64,000 bases of DNA from Neisseria montereyensis (GCF_024834045.1 NZ_JANUXW010000001.1:372001-436000); one strand, 5' to 3'. Counted from the stretch's first letter, positions 7,939-17,393 are shown. Notes: generated by a model not told the origin, from the letters alone. Translations and numbers: made by a program.

Positions 7939-8508
7939 TTATATTATTTCCAAGAGTTTGTCTGTATTGATGATGGTAGCAAATTCTTTATTGAGATTTG
8001 CGAGGGTGATTTGATGAACAATTTCGGCATCAAAATGTTCACCATTGATGCCGATAATGTCGAAGGTTGCCGTAGCATCGGATATTAAATAAGTGTTATA
8101 GCCATAATTACCGGACATTCTTGTGGTGGTGGATACGCAATGATTAGTAGTCAGCCCAACGATAACAAGATGGGTAATTCCTTGATTATCTAACTGGGCT
8201 TTGAGATTGGTGCCAATAAAAGCACTATTCACTTCTTTGGTGATAACCGGTTCGTCTGCGAATGGTTTAACTAAATCTTTAATTTCAAAACCGGGATTTG
8301 ATTTGTGCAGTAAAGAATCTGGATTTTGCGAACTATGATTAATATGAAAAATCGGTAATTTAAGTTCTCGCCATTTCGCTAATATGCGGGCACAATTTTC
8401 TTCTGCATGGCGGTTGTTTCTGTTGCCGCCCCAAAATGCTTCGTTGTCAAATGCTTTTTGGATGTCAATGAGTATTAAAGCTGTATTGTTTGCTCTCAAA
8501 TTATTCAT
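7939..8508 (-). CDS. Isochorismatase-family cysteine hydrolase
   Basis: A 189-residue cytoplasmic alpha/beta hydrolase of the isochorismatase-like superfamily. The expected triad is visible: Asp15 in LILIDIQKAF, Lys91 in VITKEVNSAF and Cys124 in GLTTNHCVSTT. The cis-peptide region VGLTTNHC is typical of nicotinamidase-like hydrolases. Substrate cannot be told from sequence; no enterobactin or phenazine genes are nearby, so true isochorismate cleavage is unlikely. It is transcribed alone towards the DUS-pair terminator. Confidence 0.85.
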   Translation of the reverse strand: MNNLRANNTALILIDIQKAFDNEAFWGGNRNNRHAEENCARILAKWRELKLPIFHINHSSQNPDSLLHKSNPGFEIKDLVKPFADEPVITKEVNSAFIGTNLKAQLDNQGITHLVIVGLTTNHCVSTTTRMSGNYGYNTYLISDATATFDIIGINGEHFDAEIVHQITLANLNKEFATIINTDKLLEII

Positions 8509-8931
8509 TTTTATACTTTCTGCTGCTTTAAAATAAATTATTTAGAAAAGTTAAGCTATATTTTATTTACTTAGTTAAAAAAATAAAGCAATGGCATTTT
8601 TATATGCTTCAGAAATATTCAGATTTTATAAAACAATGGTTAATATTTTAAATGCATATTTTCTAGTTTGAATGGGCTACATGATTAATGTGTCAATAAT
8701 CCATTGTAATAAAAATAATTTTTTTATCAACCGTTAATTTGGAATAAATTATTTAATATTTAATGTTATATTAACTTTATTTATAAAATAATATTTATAA
8801 ATTAAAAATTTTTAGAAAAATCAATCTATATAAAGTAAATCACTGAATTTTTTCAACGGCGCTATATTTACAAACATGCCCTATTTGATAAAATATAATA
8901 ATTATTATTAACAACAAATAATGAGTATCAA
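8509..8931. other. AT-rich divergent intergenic region
   Basis: This 423-base gap separates the isochorismatase gene from the receptor lipoprotein gene. It is strongly AT-rich with many A/T runs. It must hold both promoters; the only site I can support is the Fur-like box near 8893-8907. I see no gene or repeat in it. Confidence 0.6.
8893..8907 (+). promoter_or_regulatory. Putative Fur box / promoter of receptor operon
   Basis: ATATAATAATTATTA fits the 7-1-7 Fur pattern TGATAAT-A-ATTATCA at 12 of 15 positions and contains a perfect dyad (TAATAATTATTA). It overlaps a TATAAT that could be the -10 box, so iron-loaded Fur would block transcription of the iron receptor genes. Iron control is the known rule for this gene family. 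Confidence 0.5.
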
Positions 8932-10731
8932 ATGTTTATTTTAAAAAAAAATAGAATAATGATTTTTATTTCTTTATTTTTAACGGCATGTGCAACCAAT
9001 AAGGGAGATTTTGGTTTCGATGATATCGAAACACCTCAATTAGAAGCGCCGGGACCAGAATTTAAAGATGAAGAGACTCCTCCGCGCTCTGAGGAGGAAA
9101 TTTCTGCTTTTATGCAGCCGGGTTTGGGAGTGGAAATTGCGATTCCTCGTAGAAACAGACATCCCCGTAATATTGAAGAGTCTGCTCTTCTGAGTGAAGA
9201 ACAAATTGTTGCTATCGGTGGCGATTTAGAGATTCCTCATGCGGAAGAGTTGCGGAAGATTGCTGATGATACTTATGATTATTTTTTTGATTCTAATAAT
9301 AATTTTGGCGAGTCGCACAAGCGTGGCAACCTGAAATATATCCGTACCGGGTATGCGATGGTATTAAGTTATCGGGATAATAATTTCGATGAAGATAATG
9401 GTCCGCTAAAATTTATTACAGGGCCGTTGGGGTATGTTTTCTATAAAGGTATTCAACCTTCTCAAGCATTTCCTGTTACTTCTAAAGCACTTTATAAAGG
9501 GATGTGGGATTTTGTAACCGATGCAAAACAAGGTCGGGATAGTGGTGACTTTACTTTCGATAATAACTCAGGCCCGGGTGACTATTTTGGTGCGACTTCT
9601 GCCGATGATCCGATTAATAATGATGTGGCGGAAGGTGAGCTTCATGCGGGTAAACCTGTAAAAGTGGGTCACTCCAGTGAATTTGAAGTGGATTTTGCGA
9701 ATAAAACGCTTACTGGCTCTCTGTATAAAAACCATCGTTTGAGAAGAGATCAGGAGCAAGAGCAAACCAAGCGTTATAGCGTTAAAGCGAATCTTGTGGG
9801 TAACCGTTTCCGTGGTGAAGCGTTGGCAGAAGATAAAACTGATTTGTATTTTGGCAAAGATGCAGATTTGGAAGGTGGTTTCTTTGGCCCTGATGCAGAA
9901 GAGTTGGCTGGTAAGTTTTTAGCTCGAGACAGCTCTTTATTTGGTGTTTTTGGTGCACAGCGTGAAAAACAAGATCAGGAAGAAACAGAAACTATTTTAG
10001 ATGCTTTTGTGATGAAGGCCGGCGATTTGACCTTATCGAAAGCCGATAATTTCGGTGATGCTCGTCAACTGGTTGTGAATGGGCAAGTTTTCTCATTATT
10101 GCCTACAGAAGCAATGCCATCGGAAGATAAGCCGTTTATGGAGTCGTTGAAATATGATTTGGCAGATGGCCGGACATTATCCATCTTGGCATGTTGTAGC
10201 AATTTAGATTATCTCAAATTCGGTTCTTATCAGATTGGTACGGATAGAGATTCTGTAATGTTCTTCTTGCAAGGCGACAGAACACCGTTGGCGCAAGTAC
10301 CGACTGAAGGCAATGTTCGTTATCAAGGTACATGGCAGGGACGTATTATCAGTAAAGCCGGTTTTGTTTGGAGTGAGTCGCCTAATAATGAGGAGGGTGG
10401 TAGTAGAGCTGTATTTGATGTTGATTTCGCTAAAAAAGAAATTAACGGCACATTAACGGCAGAAAACCGTGTTTCGCCTACTTTTACGATTAATGGTCAA
10501 ATTAATGGTAATGGATTCAGTGGTGTAGCTAAAACGGATCCGAGTGGATTTATTTTCGACCCGCAAAGTTCGGCTAACCAAGTGCGTGCCAATATTAGTA
10601 ATGCGGATGTTAGAGGCGGATTTTATGGCCCGAGTGCTTCCGAGCTTGGCGGCATTATTCATAGTAATAATGCCGGAGAGGATGGCGTAGTGGGAAGCTT
10701 TGGCGCGAAAAAACAAGTTCCTAATCGTTAA
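8932..10731 (+). CDS. Transferrin/lactoferrin-binding protein B-family lipoprotein
   Basis: A 599-residue surface lipoprotein. Signal peptide ends at the lipobox LTAC with Cys20 acylated. A flexible acidic anchor (about 21-75) is followed by the IPRRN segment seen near the start of TbpB/LbpB. The two-lobe organisation is visible from repeated barrel ends: GGFFGPDAEELAGKF (near 315) and GGFYGPSASELGG (near 570), each followed by a G-x-F-GA motif. The protein captures the iron-loaded host glycoprotein and passes it to the TonB-dependent channel encoded 35 bases downstream. The length fits TbpB; the large acidic C-lobe loops typical of LbpB are not obvious. Codons 4-7 contain a run of nine A residues, a possible slippage site. 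Which host protein is bound is unresolved. Confidence 0.85.
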   Translation: MFILKKNRIMIFISLFLTACATNKGDFGFDDIETPQLEAPGPEFKDEETPPRSEEEISAFMQPGLGVEIAIPRRNRHPRNIEESALLSEEQIVAIGGDLEIPHAEELRKIADDTYDYFFDSNNNFGESHKRGNLKYIRTGYAMVLSYRDNNFDEDNGPLKFITGPLGYVFYKGIQPSQAFPVTSKALYKGMWDFVTDAKQGRDSGDFTFDNNSGPGDYFGATSADDPINNDVAEGELHAGKPVKVGHSSEFEVDFANKTLTGSLYKNHRLRRDQEQEQTKRYSVKANLVGNRFRGEALAEDKTDLYFGKDADLEGGFFGPDAEELAGKFLARDSSLFGVFGAQREKQDQEETETILDAFVMKAGDLTLSKADNFGDARQLVVNGQVFSLLPTEAMPSEDKPFMESLKYDLADGRTLSILACCSNLDYLKFGSYQIGTDRDSVMFFLQGDRTPLAQVPTEGNVRYQGTWQGRIISKAGFVWSESPNNEEGGSRAVFDVDFAKKEINGTLTAENRVSPTFTINGQINGNGFSGVAKTDPSGFIFDPQSSANQVRANISNADVRGGFYGPSASELGGIIHSNNAGEDGVVGSFGAKKQVPNR

Positions 10732-10766
10732 AACAAACCTATTACCTTGTTATTGGGTGCCTATAA

Positions 10767-13532
10767 ATGACAAATCAATATAAAAATATATTCCCCTTCA
10801 AGCCTAAAACTGTGTGTGTGGCCGTGTTGTCCGGTACGTTGTTATCTACTTCTGTATTGGCGGCAGATCAACCAAGTGCAGAGGCTACTGAGAATACTCA
10901 GGTGCAATTGGACGATGTGTTGGTTAAAGCCAAGAAAAGAGCAGGGCGTAGAGACAATGAAGTAACCGGTTTGGGTAAGGTCGTTAAAAATAGCGATACT
11001 TTAGATAAAGAGCAGGTATTAAATATTCGTGACTTAACCCGTTATGATCCGGGTATTGCCGTAGTGGAACAAGGGCGTGGTGCAAGTAGTGGTTTTTCTA
11101 TCCGCGGTGTGGATAGAAACCGGGTCGGATTGCATGTAGACGGATTGCCGCAAATACAGTCTTATACGGTTGACCGTACGAGTGCGAGTAGTGGTGCAAT
11201 AAACGAAATTGAATATGAAAATATTCAATCTGTTGAAATTAATAAAGGTGCGAACTCTGCCGAACAAGGTAGTGGTTCTTTGGGGGGTTCGGTAAGTTTT
11301 AGAACCAAAGAGCCTGACGATATTATTAAAGAAGGCCAAAACTGGGGGCTTGATACTAAAAATTCGTATAGCAGTAAAAACCGTCAGTGGGTTCATTCTG
11401 TTGCAGCCGCAGGCCGTCTGAATGGTTGGGAAGGGCTTGCTATCTTTACCCATCGTGATGGTGCGGAAACCAAAGTACACCATGATGCTGCCAATTATAG
11501 TACTGAAATAGAACGTCAAAGCGGTAATATCACACCCGGCAATAACTCATGGTTTATTTTAGAAGGAGACTGCCCGGACCCGGCTAATTGTTCGGCTGCA
11601 CGGCCTTTGGCAAGTAGTAACTTAGCCGATACCATCAAAGAAAGAGTTTCGGCCGATGAATATACTGGTAACCAACGGGTGATACATGATCCGATGGATT
11701 ATCAAAGCCGTTCTTGGTTATTAAAAGGCGGATATAATTTCTCAGATCGTCATTACGTTGGCGGCGTGTATGAGAACAGTAAACAACGTTACGATATTCG
11801 TGATATGACTTTTGAGAAATATTGGCCGGCTTCTTATTTCCAAGAAAATAGAAATATTTTCCCGACCGGTTTTACCAAAGGCGTTTATGCTCAAGGTGAT
11901 AGCATGTTTAGTGCATTTGCTGTGCCGGAGGGGGAATTTATTGCATCGGGTATGCAATATTCACGCTTACGTTATTTTGATGAGCGGCACCGTAGATCAC
12001 GCAAAGGCTTAGAATACCGTTATCAGAATCCTGATAGAGATGGATGGGTGGATAGACTGCATTTAAGTTTTGACCGTCAGGATATTTCTTTGGATAGCCA
12101 TCGCCAACGCCGTCATTGTTCGATTTATCCAACGGTTGACCCAACTTGCCGTGCCAGCTTGGATAAACCTTGGTCGTTTTATGAATCTGAACGCAGCGTT
12201 TATGAAGAAGAACATAATATGTTCCAATTGAGTGCAGATAAACGGTTCGACTTTTCAAAAACACAGCATAATGTGCAATTGGGGTTGGGCTTTGATCGTT
12301 TTAAATCGATTTTGCAGCGTAAAGACTTTTTTATTGAAAATGCTCAGGCCATTCCTGAATTTATTGATGGCCGAGGAACGCAAACAAATCCTTATATTTA
12401 TCGGATTCCGCCTACCACCATGTATCAAAGCCAATTGTGTCGGTACGACGGTGTAACTGTGGGTGTGATTGGATGTGATCCCCGTGAAATTAAAGGCCAC
12501 AACTATTATGTTTCATTGCGTGACCATATGTCTTTGGGCCAATATTTCGATTGGGGCTTAGGTGCACGTTATGACTATCATAAAATGACGACGGATGATA
12601 CATGGACTGCGCAAGGTACGTTTAAAAACTTTTCATGGAACAGTGGCTTAGTATTTAAACCAACCAACTCTTTAAGTTTTTCTCACCGCATATCAAGTGG
12701 TTTCCGAGTGCCGAGTTTTCAAGAGCTGTTTGGTATCCGTATCGATGGTTTTCAAAAAGGTAGAGACGATGGTGCGAACTATGTCGGCAAGTTTAAACCT
12801 GAAAAAGCATTGAATAATGAATGGGGTGTTCATTTGAGAGGCGACTGGGGAATGTTAGAAGCCAGCTACTTCAGAAATCATTATAAAAATTTGATTGGCC
12901 TCAGTTCAATCAGTATTGATGCGCCCGGATTCGCCCGTAGCGAGCGGGGTATGGGATACCGCAATATTCATAATGTTCGTTTGGATGGTATTAATATTAT
13001 CGGCAAAATCGACTGGAATGGTGTTTATGACAAGATTCCGGAAGGCTTTTACAGCACAATTGCTTACAACCGTATCAAGCTGAAAAAAGCAGAGTTGGCC
13101 CATAACTATTTCCAAAACGTTTACAGCCCTTTGTTAGATGCGATTCAACCGTCACGTTATGTATTGGGATTAGGTTATGATCATCCGAGTGGTAAATGGG
13201 GGATTAACTCTACCGTCACTTACTCAAAACCTAAAAATCCGGATGAGTTGAAAGGTATTTATATTTTAGGCTATCGTACTTATAACGAAAGTGCGACTAA
13301 TAAAGCAACCAAATCTTGGTACACCTTTGACTTAAGTGGTTATGTTACCTTGAAAGACAAGTTTACATTGCGTGCCGGTATTTATAATTTGGCAAACCGC
13401 CGTTATAGTCAATGGGAATCTGTACGCCAATCTGCTATCGGTGCGGTTAACCGTCAAACCGATGTCGGTAGCTATGCGCGCTATGCCGCACCGGGTAGAA
13501 ACGTAGCATTATCGTTAGAAATGAAGTTCTAA
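10767..13532 (+). CDS. TonB-dependent transferrin/lactoferrin receptor (TbpA/LbpA family)
   Basis: A 921-residue outer membrane receptor. Signal peptide of about 32 residues ends SVLA-ADQ. The TonB box region LDDVLVKAKK follows, then the plug domain with RDLTRYDPGIAVVEQGRG and NEIEYENIQSVEI, both hallmark segments of TbpA/LbpA. The 22-strand barrel ends LSLEMKF with the terminal Phe needed for membrane insertion. It extracts iron from host transferrin or lactoferrin and imports it using TonB energy. Several segments (THRDGAETKVHHDA, GTFKNFSWNSGLVFKPT, VGKFKPEKA, HCSIYP) look closer to LbpA, others (GFDRF, KIDWNGVYDKIPEGFYST) to TbpA, so the ligand cannot be assigned. It forms an operon with the upstream lipoprotein. 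A DUS lies inside the gene at 11411. Confidence 0.9.
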   Translation: MTNQYKNIFPFKPKTVCVAVLSGTLLSTSVLAADQPSAEATENTQVQLDDVLVKAKKRAGRRDNEVTGLGKVVKNSDTLDKEQVLNIRDLTRYDPGIAVVEQGRGASSGFSIRGVDRNRVGLHVDGLPQIQSYTVDRTSASSGAINEIEYENIQSVEINKGANSAEQGSGSLGGSVSFRTKEPDDIIKEGQNWGLDTKNSYSSKNRQWVHSVAAAGRLNGWEGLAIFTHRDGAETKVHHDAANYSTEIERQSGNITPGNNSWFILEGDCPDPANCSAARPLASSNLADTIKERVSADEYTGNQRVIHDPMDYQSRSWLLKGGYNFSDRHYVGGVYENSKQRYDIRDMTFEKYWPASYFQENRNIFPTGFTKGVYAQGDSMFSAFAVPEGEFIASGMQYSRLRYFDERHRRSRKGLEYRYQNPDRDGWVDRLHLSFDRQDISLDSHRQRRHCSIYPTVDPTCRASLDKPWSFYESERSVYEEEHNMFQLSADKRFDFSKTQHNVQLGLGFDRFKSILQRKDFFIENAQAIPEFIDGRGTQTNPYIYRIPPTTMYQSQLCRYDGVTVGVIGCDPREIKGHNYYVSLRDHMSLGQYFDWGLGARYDYHKMTTDDTWTAQGTFKNFSWNSGLVFKPTNSLSFSHRISSGFRVPSFQELFGIRIDGFQKGRDDGANYVGKFKPEKALNNEWGVHLRGDWGMLEASYFRNHYKNLIGLSSISIDAPGFARSERGMGYRNIHNVRLDGINIIGKIDWNGVYDKIPEGFYSTIAYNRIKLKKAELAHNYFQNVYSPLLDAIQPSRYVLGLGYDHPSGKWGINSTVTYSKPKNPDELKGIYILGYRTYNESATNKATKSWYTFDLSGYVTLKDKFTLRAGIYNLANRRYSQWESVRQSAIGAVNRQTDVGSYARYAAPGRNVALSLEMKF

Positions 13533-13898
13533 CCTTTGAGGTTTATCCTAATTGAGTTGGCGTGTTGATTGATTATGTTATTGAAAAGCCTTCTGCTTCA
13601 AAAATTTATTCTGAAGTAGGGGGTTTTTTATTTTTATTATTTATGCCGGTTAAACCAATTTGCTCATGTTTAACGCTGGCGCAAGAGACAAAAATCAAGC
13701 ATAATCGGTAGATGCGATGTGCGTCTTTATGGTGGGATAAGATAACCTTGTTCGGCCGTGTTGATGCATTTGTAAAATAAATGAAGAATAGTTTGTTTAA
13801 GCTATGTTGCACTTGTCTTTTTTGACGTTGCCGCATGGATATCGTTCAATCTGTTCTGATTATCCGTCAAGAAAAAAGTTTATTAAACAGGAGACACC
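13533..13898. other. Intergenic region before icd
   Basis: 366 bases between the receptor operon and icd. The first 100 hold the receptor terminator (13589-13630). The rest presumably contains the icd promoter and leader; the icd ribosome site AAACAGGAGACACC lies just before the ATG. A short minus-strand frame here has no recognisable features and I do not call it. Confidence 0.6.
13589..13630 (+). terminator. Rho-independent terminator of receptor operon
   Basis: Stem CTGCTTCA / TGAAGTAG with G-U pairing extended by CCTT/GGGG, followed by TTTTTTATTTTT. Lies 57 bases after the receptor stop codon. Confidence 0.7.
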
Positions 13899-15137
13899 AT
13901 GAGTCATATTAAAGTACCGGCAGAGGGCCAAAAAATTGTTCCGGGTCAAGCCGTTCCCAATAATCCGATTATTCCCTTTATCGAAGGCGACGGTATCGGC
14001 GTAGACATCACCCCGGTGATGAAAGCGGTTATTGATGCAGCCGTTGAAAAGGCTTACGGGGGGGAGAAAAAAATTCATTGGATGGAAGTTTATGCCGGTG
14101 AAAAAGCAACCCGCGTTTACGGTGACAATGTATGGCTGCCGGAAGATACGCTGGAAGCTTTAAAAGAATATTCCGTATCTATCAAAGGCCCGATGACCAC
14201 GCCTGTTGGCGGCGGTATCCGTTCTTTGAACGTAGCATTGCGTCAAGAGTTGGACTTATACCAATGTGTACGTCCGGTTCGCTACTTTGAAGGTGTGCCT
14301 TCACCTTTGAAAGATCCGAGCAAAACCAATATGGTGATTTTCCGTGAAAACACCGAAGATATTTATGCTGGTATCGAATGGGAAGCCGAAACTGACAATG
14401 CTAAAAAAATCATTGACTTCCTGCAAAATGAAATGGGCGTGAAAAAAATCCGCTTCCCGGCTACTTCAGGTATCGGTATCAAACCGGTTTCTAAAGAAGG
14501 TACTACCCGCTTGGTACGCGCAGCTATCCAATACGCGATTGACAATGACCGTGACAGCGTAACTTTGGTACACAAAGGTAACATTATGAAGTTTACCGAA
14601 GGTGCTTTCCGTGACTGGGGTTATGCCGTAGCACAAAATGAATTCGGTGCCGAATTGATCGACGGCGGCCCATGGTGCAAATTCAAAAACCCGAAAACCG
14701 GTAAAGAAATTATCGTGAAAGATGCGATTGCCGATGCCTTCTTGCAACAAATCGTATTGCGTCCGGCCGAATATGACGTTATCGCTACTTTGAACTTGAA
14801 CGGTGACTATGTTTCCGACGCATTGGCAGCCCAAGTAGGCGGTATCGGTATTGCTCCGGGTGCCAATATTTCCGACCAATATGCTATTTTTGAAGCAACT
14901 CACGGTACTGCACCGAAATATGCCGGACAAGATAAAGTGAACCCCGGTTCATTGATTCTGTCTGCCGAAATGATGTTGCGTCATTTGGGTTGGAAAGAAG
15001 CGGCCGACTTAGTGATTAAAGCGATGGAAAAAGCCATTGGCGACAAACAAGTGACTTATGACTTTGCCCGCTTGATGGAAGGTGCGAACGAAGTATCATG
15101 CTCTGCCTTCGGCCAAGCTATGATTGAGCGCATGTAA
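13899..15137 (+). CDS. icd: Isocitrate dehydrogenase (NADP), dimeric type
   Basis: A 412-residue cytoplasmic enzyme that converts isocitrate to 2-oxoglutarate and CO2 in the TCA cycle. It aligns along its length with the E. coli homodimeric enzyme: [16 protein letters not shown] near the start, [18 protein letters not shown] with the phosphorylatable/substrate Ser at 109, [17 protein letters not shown] for metal binding and [19 protein letters not shown] for the nucleotide. The ATG has a strong AGGAG site. This is not the large monomeric isozyme reported for meningococcus. It stands alone with its own terminator. Confidence 0.97.
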   Translation: MSHIKVPAEGQKIVPGQAVPNNPIIPFIEGDGIGVDITPVMKAVIDAAVEKAYGGEKKIHWMEVYAGEKATRVYGDNVWLPEDTLEALKEYSVSIKGPMTTPVGGGIRSLNVALRQELDLYQCVRPVRYFEGVPSPLKDPSKTNMVIFRENTEDIYAGIEWEAETDNAKKIIDFLQNEMGVKKIRFPATSGIGIKPVSKEGTTRLVRAAIQYAIDNDRDSVTLVHKGNIMKFTEGAFRDWGYAVAQNEFGAELIDGGPWCKFKNPKTGKEIIVKDAIADAFLQQIVLRPAEYDVIATLNLNGDYVSDALAAQVGGIGIAPGANISDQYAIFEATHGTAPKYAGQDKVNPGSLILSAEMMLRHLGWKEAADLVIKAMEKAIGDKQVTYDFARLMEGANEVSCSAFGQAMIERM

Positions 15138-15160
15138 TCGTCATTTTGCTTGTGATTTGA

Positions 15161-15188
15161 AAAACCGTGCGGAATGCACGGTTTTTTT
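15161..15188 (+). terminator. icd: icd terminator
   Basis: Perfect stem AAAACCGTGC / GCACGGTTTT with a five-base loop and trailing T residues, 24 bases after the icd stop. Confidence 0.9.
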
Positions 15189-15389
15189 GTGCATGAATAT
15201 AATATAGAAAAGCACTTTAGGCCGTCTGAAAGATGGGATAGTAAAAATAAACAAAAGAAAAATCAAACATGATTTGCTAGCAGAAGATGTTTTCATTTAG
15301 CCCGGATTTTGATATGAGAAACGCCCAAAATGAATTCAAATGAAATTCAGTATCTTAATTTTGAATCTGCCGGAAAGCCTGAAATTAGC

Positions 15390-15418
15390 TTGACACCTAT
15401 AACATACTTGATTATAGT
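15390..15418 (+). promoter_or_regulatory. Sigma-70 promoter of tRNA-Ser
   Basis: TTGACA, a 17-base spacer and TATAGT, ending 14 bases before the tRNA 5' end. Confidence 0.8.
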
Positions 15419-15432
15419 TCGTTTCTCTTTAC

Positions 15433-15526
15433 GGAGTAGTGGCTGAGAGGCTGAAGGCACACCCCTGCTAAGGGTGCATCTGGGCTAAAACCTGGATCGA
15501 GGGTTCGAATCCCTCCTGCTCCGCCA
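15433..15526 (+). tRNA. tRNA-Ser(GCU)
   Basis: 94 nt including an encoded CCA. Acceptor stem GGAGTAG/CTGCTCC, anticodon arm with CCCTGCTAAGG giving anticodon GCU (reads AGC/AGU), long class II variable arm, and T arm GAGGGTTCGAATCCCTC. A strong promoter precedes it and a terminator follows. Confidence 0.96.
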
Positions 15527-15531
15527 AATAT

Positions 15532-15567
15532 AAAAAATCCCAAGCGATAACAGCTTGGGATTTTTTA
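15532..15567. terminator. Terminator after tRNA-Ser
   Basis: Perfect stem AAAAAATCCCAAGC / GCTTGGGATTTTTT. It is A-rich on one side and T-rich on the other, so it can also serve the converging transporter gene. Confidence 0.9.
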
Positions 15568-15607
15568 TTATTGATTTGAAATATCTGAATCTATTTTATG
15601 GATCGCT

Positions 15608-16483
15608 TTATAAACCCAACCAGCCTGAAATAATGTGCCAATAAAACAAGCAGGCCAATGCGCATATAGCAATGGCGATGCCTGCCGCATTCACATTGCT
15701 GATTTTTTCTTTAAAAAACCAAGCGCCGATTAAAGTGCCGCAAACAATTACCCCGATATTCATACCGGCGAATACCAAGGTCGGGTTATCGCTCATCACC
15801 TGATGGGCGCGTACATAAGTATAGATATTGGCGAAATTCAAGGTGCCTAATACTAAGCCGCCGAGTATGCCTGCCGCCGTCCATTTCACCGATTTGGCAA
15901 ACAAATAGCCGAACATCAAAATGCCTGCGAGACAAAACACAATCAGTAGGTTTGCCGAAAAAGCCGCTCCGTTTTTAGCGAGCTGTTTGAATAAAATATC
16001 AATCACGCCATAGCCGCACCATACGCCGATTAACCATAGCACACCGGAACCGCCTGATTTCTTCTTACTGCCCGATGGGGCTTTCCATAATAGGCAGACC
16101 AAGGCGGTAAAGGCCAAAGCCAAGCCGATAATACGGCCTTGTGAGAGTTTTTCACTGAAGATAAGAAAAGAGGCCGCAATCGGCAAGAAAAGCGATAAGC
16201 GTTGTGCGGCATCGGATTTCACAATGCCGGTATGTTCCACCGCACGCCCCATAATAATAAAAACCGATGGCAGCAAAACACCGAGCGCGGCAAACAGCCA
16301 CCAAGTGGGCAGGTATGTTTGCCAAGCCTGAAGATTGGGTTTTAAAAGCAGCATGCACAATGCAACGGCAACAATATAATTGATGCCGACTGCTTGCTCG
16401 ATATCGATACTTTTGGAGCGGGCAATTTTAAGCAAGATGGATACGGCAACGCTGAAACAGATACTGGCAATCAGATAAATCAT
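15608..16483 (-). CDS. DMT-superfamily (EamA-like) transporter
   Basis: A 291-residue inner membrane protein with about ten hydrophobic helices in two repeated halves, the layout of drug/metabolite exporters. The first half ends with a basic loop (WKAPSGSKKKSGGSG, about 133-147) before the second five-helix unit. Substrate is not predictable. It lies downstream of eda on the same strand but a hairpin separates them (16592-16647), so it is probably transcribed on its own. Confidence 0.8.
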   Translation of the reverse strand: MIYLIASICFSVAVSILLKIARSKSIDIEQAVGINYIVAVALCMLLLKPNLQAWQTYLPTWWLFAALGVLLPSVFIIMGRAVEHTGIVKSDAAQRLSLFLPIAASFLIFSEKLSQGRIIGLALAFTALVCLLWKAPSGSKKKSGGSGVLWLIGVWCGYGVIDILFKQLAKNGAAFSANLLIVFCLAGILMFGYLFAKSVKWTAAGILGGLVLGTLNFANIYTYVRAHQVMSDNPTLVFAGMNIGVIVCGTLIGAWFFKEKISNVNAAGIAIAICALACLFYWHIISGWLGL

Positions 16484-16591
16484 GATTTCTCAGGCAAAAA
16501 GCCGATTATATAGTGAAACCGTCGAAGCCTTGCCAAGAAAGTGAGGCATAAGGGCGGCATTTGCTTTAAATACAATGGCACTATATAAATC

Positions 16592-16647
16592 AGGCCGTCT
16601 GAAAACTATGCCTGCTATTAAGATAAGCATTAGTTTTCAGACGGCCT
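16592..16647. terminator. DUS-pair terminator after eda
   Basis: AGGCCGTCTGAAAACTA and its exact complement enclose a 22-base loop, immediately downstream of eda. Confidence 0.75.
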
Positions 16648-16673
16648 TTAGTGCGTGATATGCCTCAGTTTGA

Positions 16674-17312
16674 TTAGCTTTGCCTTAAGGCCGAAGCTTC
16701 TTTGGCCAAACGGGTGATGATATCCCAGTCTTTATCTTTTACCGCTTGTTTGGGTGTCAGCCATGAACCGCCGACGCACAATACATTCGGCAATTTTAAA
16801 TAGTCGGGCGCAGTTTCTAGTTTGATGCCGCCGGTAGGGCAGAATTTCACTTGCGGAAACGGGCCGTATAGCGCTTTCAACATTTTTCTACCGCCGACTA
16901 CTTCTGCCGGAAAAAGCTTCATGGTGTTGATGCCATATTCTAATGCCAGCATCAATTCGCCCGGTGTGGCAATGCCGGGAATCACGGTAATATTGCTTTT
17001 TACCGCAGCTTCGGCAAAACGGATATTGAAGCCGGGGCTGATGGCGAATACCGCTCCTGCATCTTCAACGGCTTTAAGCTGTTCGCCGTTGATCACCGTG
17101 CCGGCGCCGACAATGGCGTTGGGGACTTCTTTTTTAATCCGTTTTATCGCTTCAAGCCCGTGTTCGGTGCGTAGGGTGATTTCAAGGGTCGGAATACCGC
17201 CTTCAACCAGCGCATGCGCCAGATCAACGGCGGTATCAATATCGTCAATCGCCATCACCGGGATTACCGCACCGGCACTTAAAATATCATGTGCGTTCAT
17301 GTGTTGCTCCAT
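16674..17312 (-). CDS. eda: 2-keto-3-deoxy-6-phosphogluconate aldolase
   Basis: A 212-residue cytoplasmic class I aldolase that splits KDPG to pyruvate and glyceraldehyde 3-phosphate, the last step of the Entner-Doudoroff route. The Schiff-base lysine is Lys132 in MKLFPAE, with Glu44 in LEITLRT as general acid/base and the phosphate-binding GGI loop in CPTGGIK. A second in-frame ATG four codons in (MNAHDIL) is an equally plausible start. It lies after edd on the same strand with a 125-base gap containing an inverted DUS pair, so edd-eda may be one transcript partly attenuated between the genes. Confidence 0.95.
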   Translation of the reverse strand: MEQHMNAHDILSAGAVIPVMAIDDIDTAVDLAHALVEGGIPTLEITLRTEHGLEAIKRIKKEVPNAIVGAGTVINGEQLKAVEDAGAVFAISPGFNIRFAEAAVKSNITVIPGIATPGELMLALEYGINTMKLFPAEVVGGRKMLKALYGPFPQVKFCPTGGIKLETAPDYLKLPNVLCVGGSWLTPKQAVKDKDWDIITRLAKEASALRQS

Positions 17313-17324
17313 GTTTCAGACGAT

Positions 17325-17393
17325 AGGCCGTCTGAAAATAAATTGAATCTTTGTTTCATGATTTCAAGCCGAAAGATATTTTTCAGACGGCCT
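17325..17393. repeat. Widely spaced inverted DUS pair between edd and eda
   Basis: AGGCCGTCTGAA at 17325-17336 and its complement at 17382-17393 with 45 bases between. It could form a weak attenuating hairpin. A one-mismatch DUS (AGGTCGTCTGAA) also lies at 17420-17431. Confidence 0.55.

Larger units (their letters stand above)
15138..15432. other. Intergenic region between icd and tRNA-Ser
   Basis: Contains the icd terminator, one unpaired AGGCCGTCTGAA at 15219-15230 and the tRNA promoter at its end. No gene seen. Confidence 0.6.

Noticed and set aside
11034-11519. 161-residue frame antisense to the receptor gene
   Set aside because: Shadow of the TbpA/LbpA-family gene; no recognisable features.
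13606-13836. 76-residue minus-strand frame in the receptor-icd gap
   Set aside because: Overlaps the receptor terminator, has no ribosome site and no hydrophobic or motif structure.
14058-14080. G7 followed by A7 inside icd as a phase-variable tract
   Set aside because: Both runs are short, coding is fully conserved with E. coli Icd and variable loss of a TCA enzyme is unlikely.
16822-17346. 174-residue frame antisense to eda
   Set aside because: Shadow frame; Ala/Ser/Thr-rich translation without family motifs.
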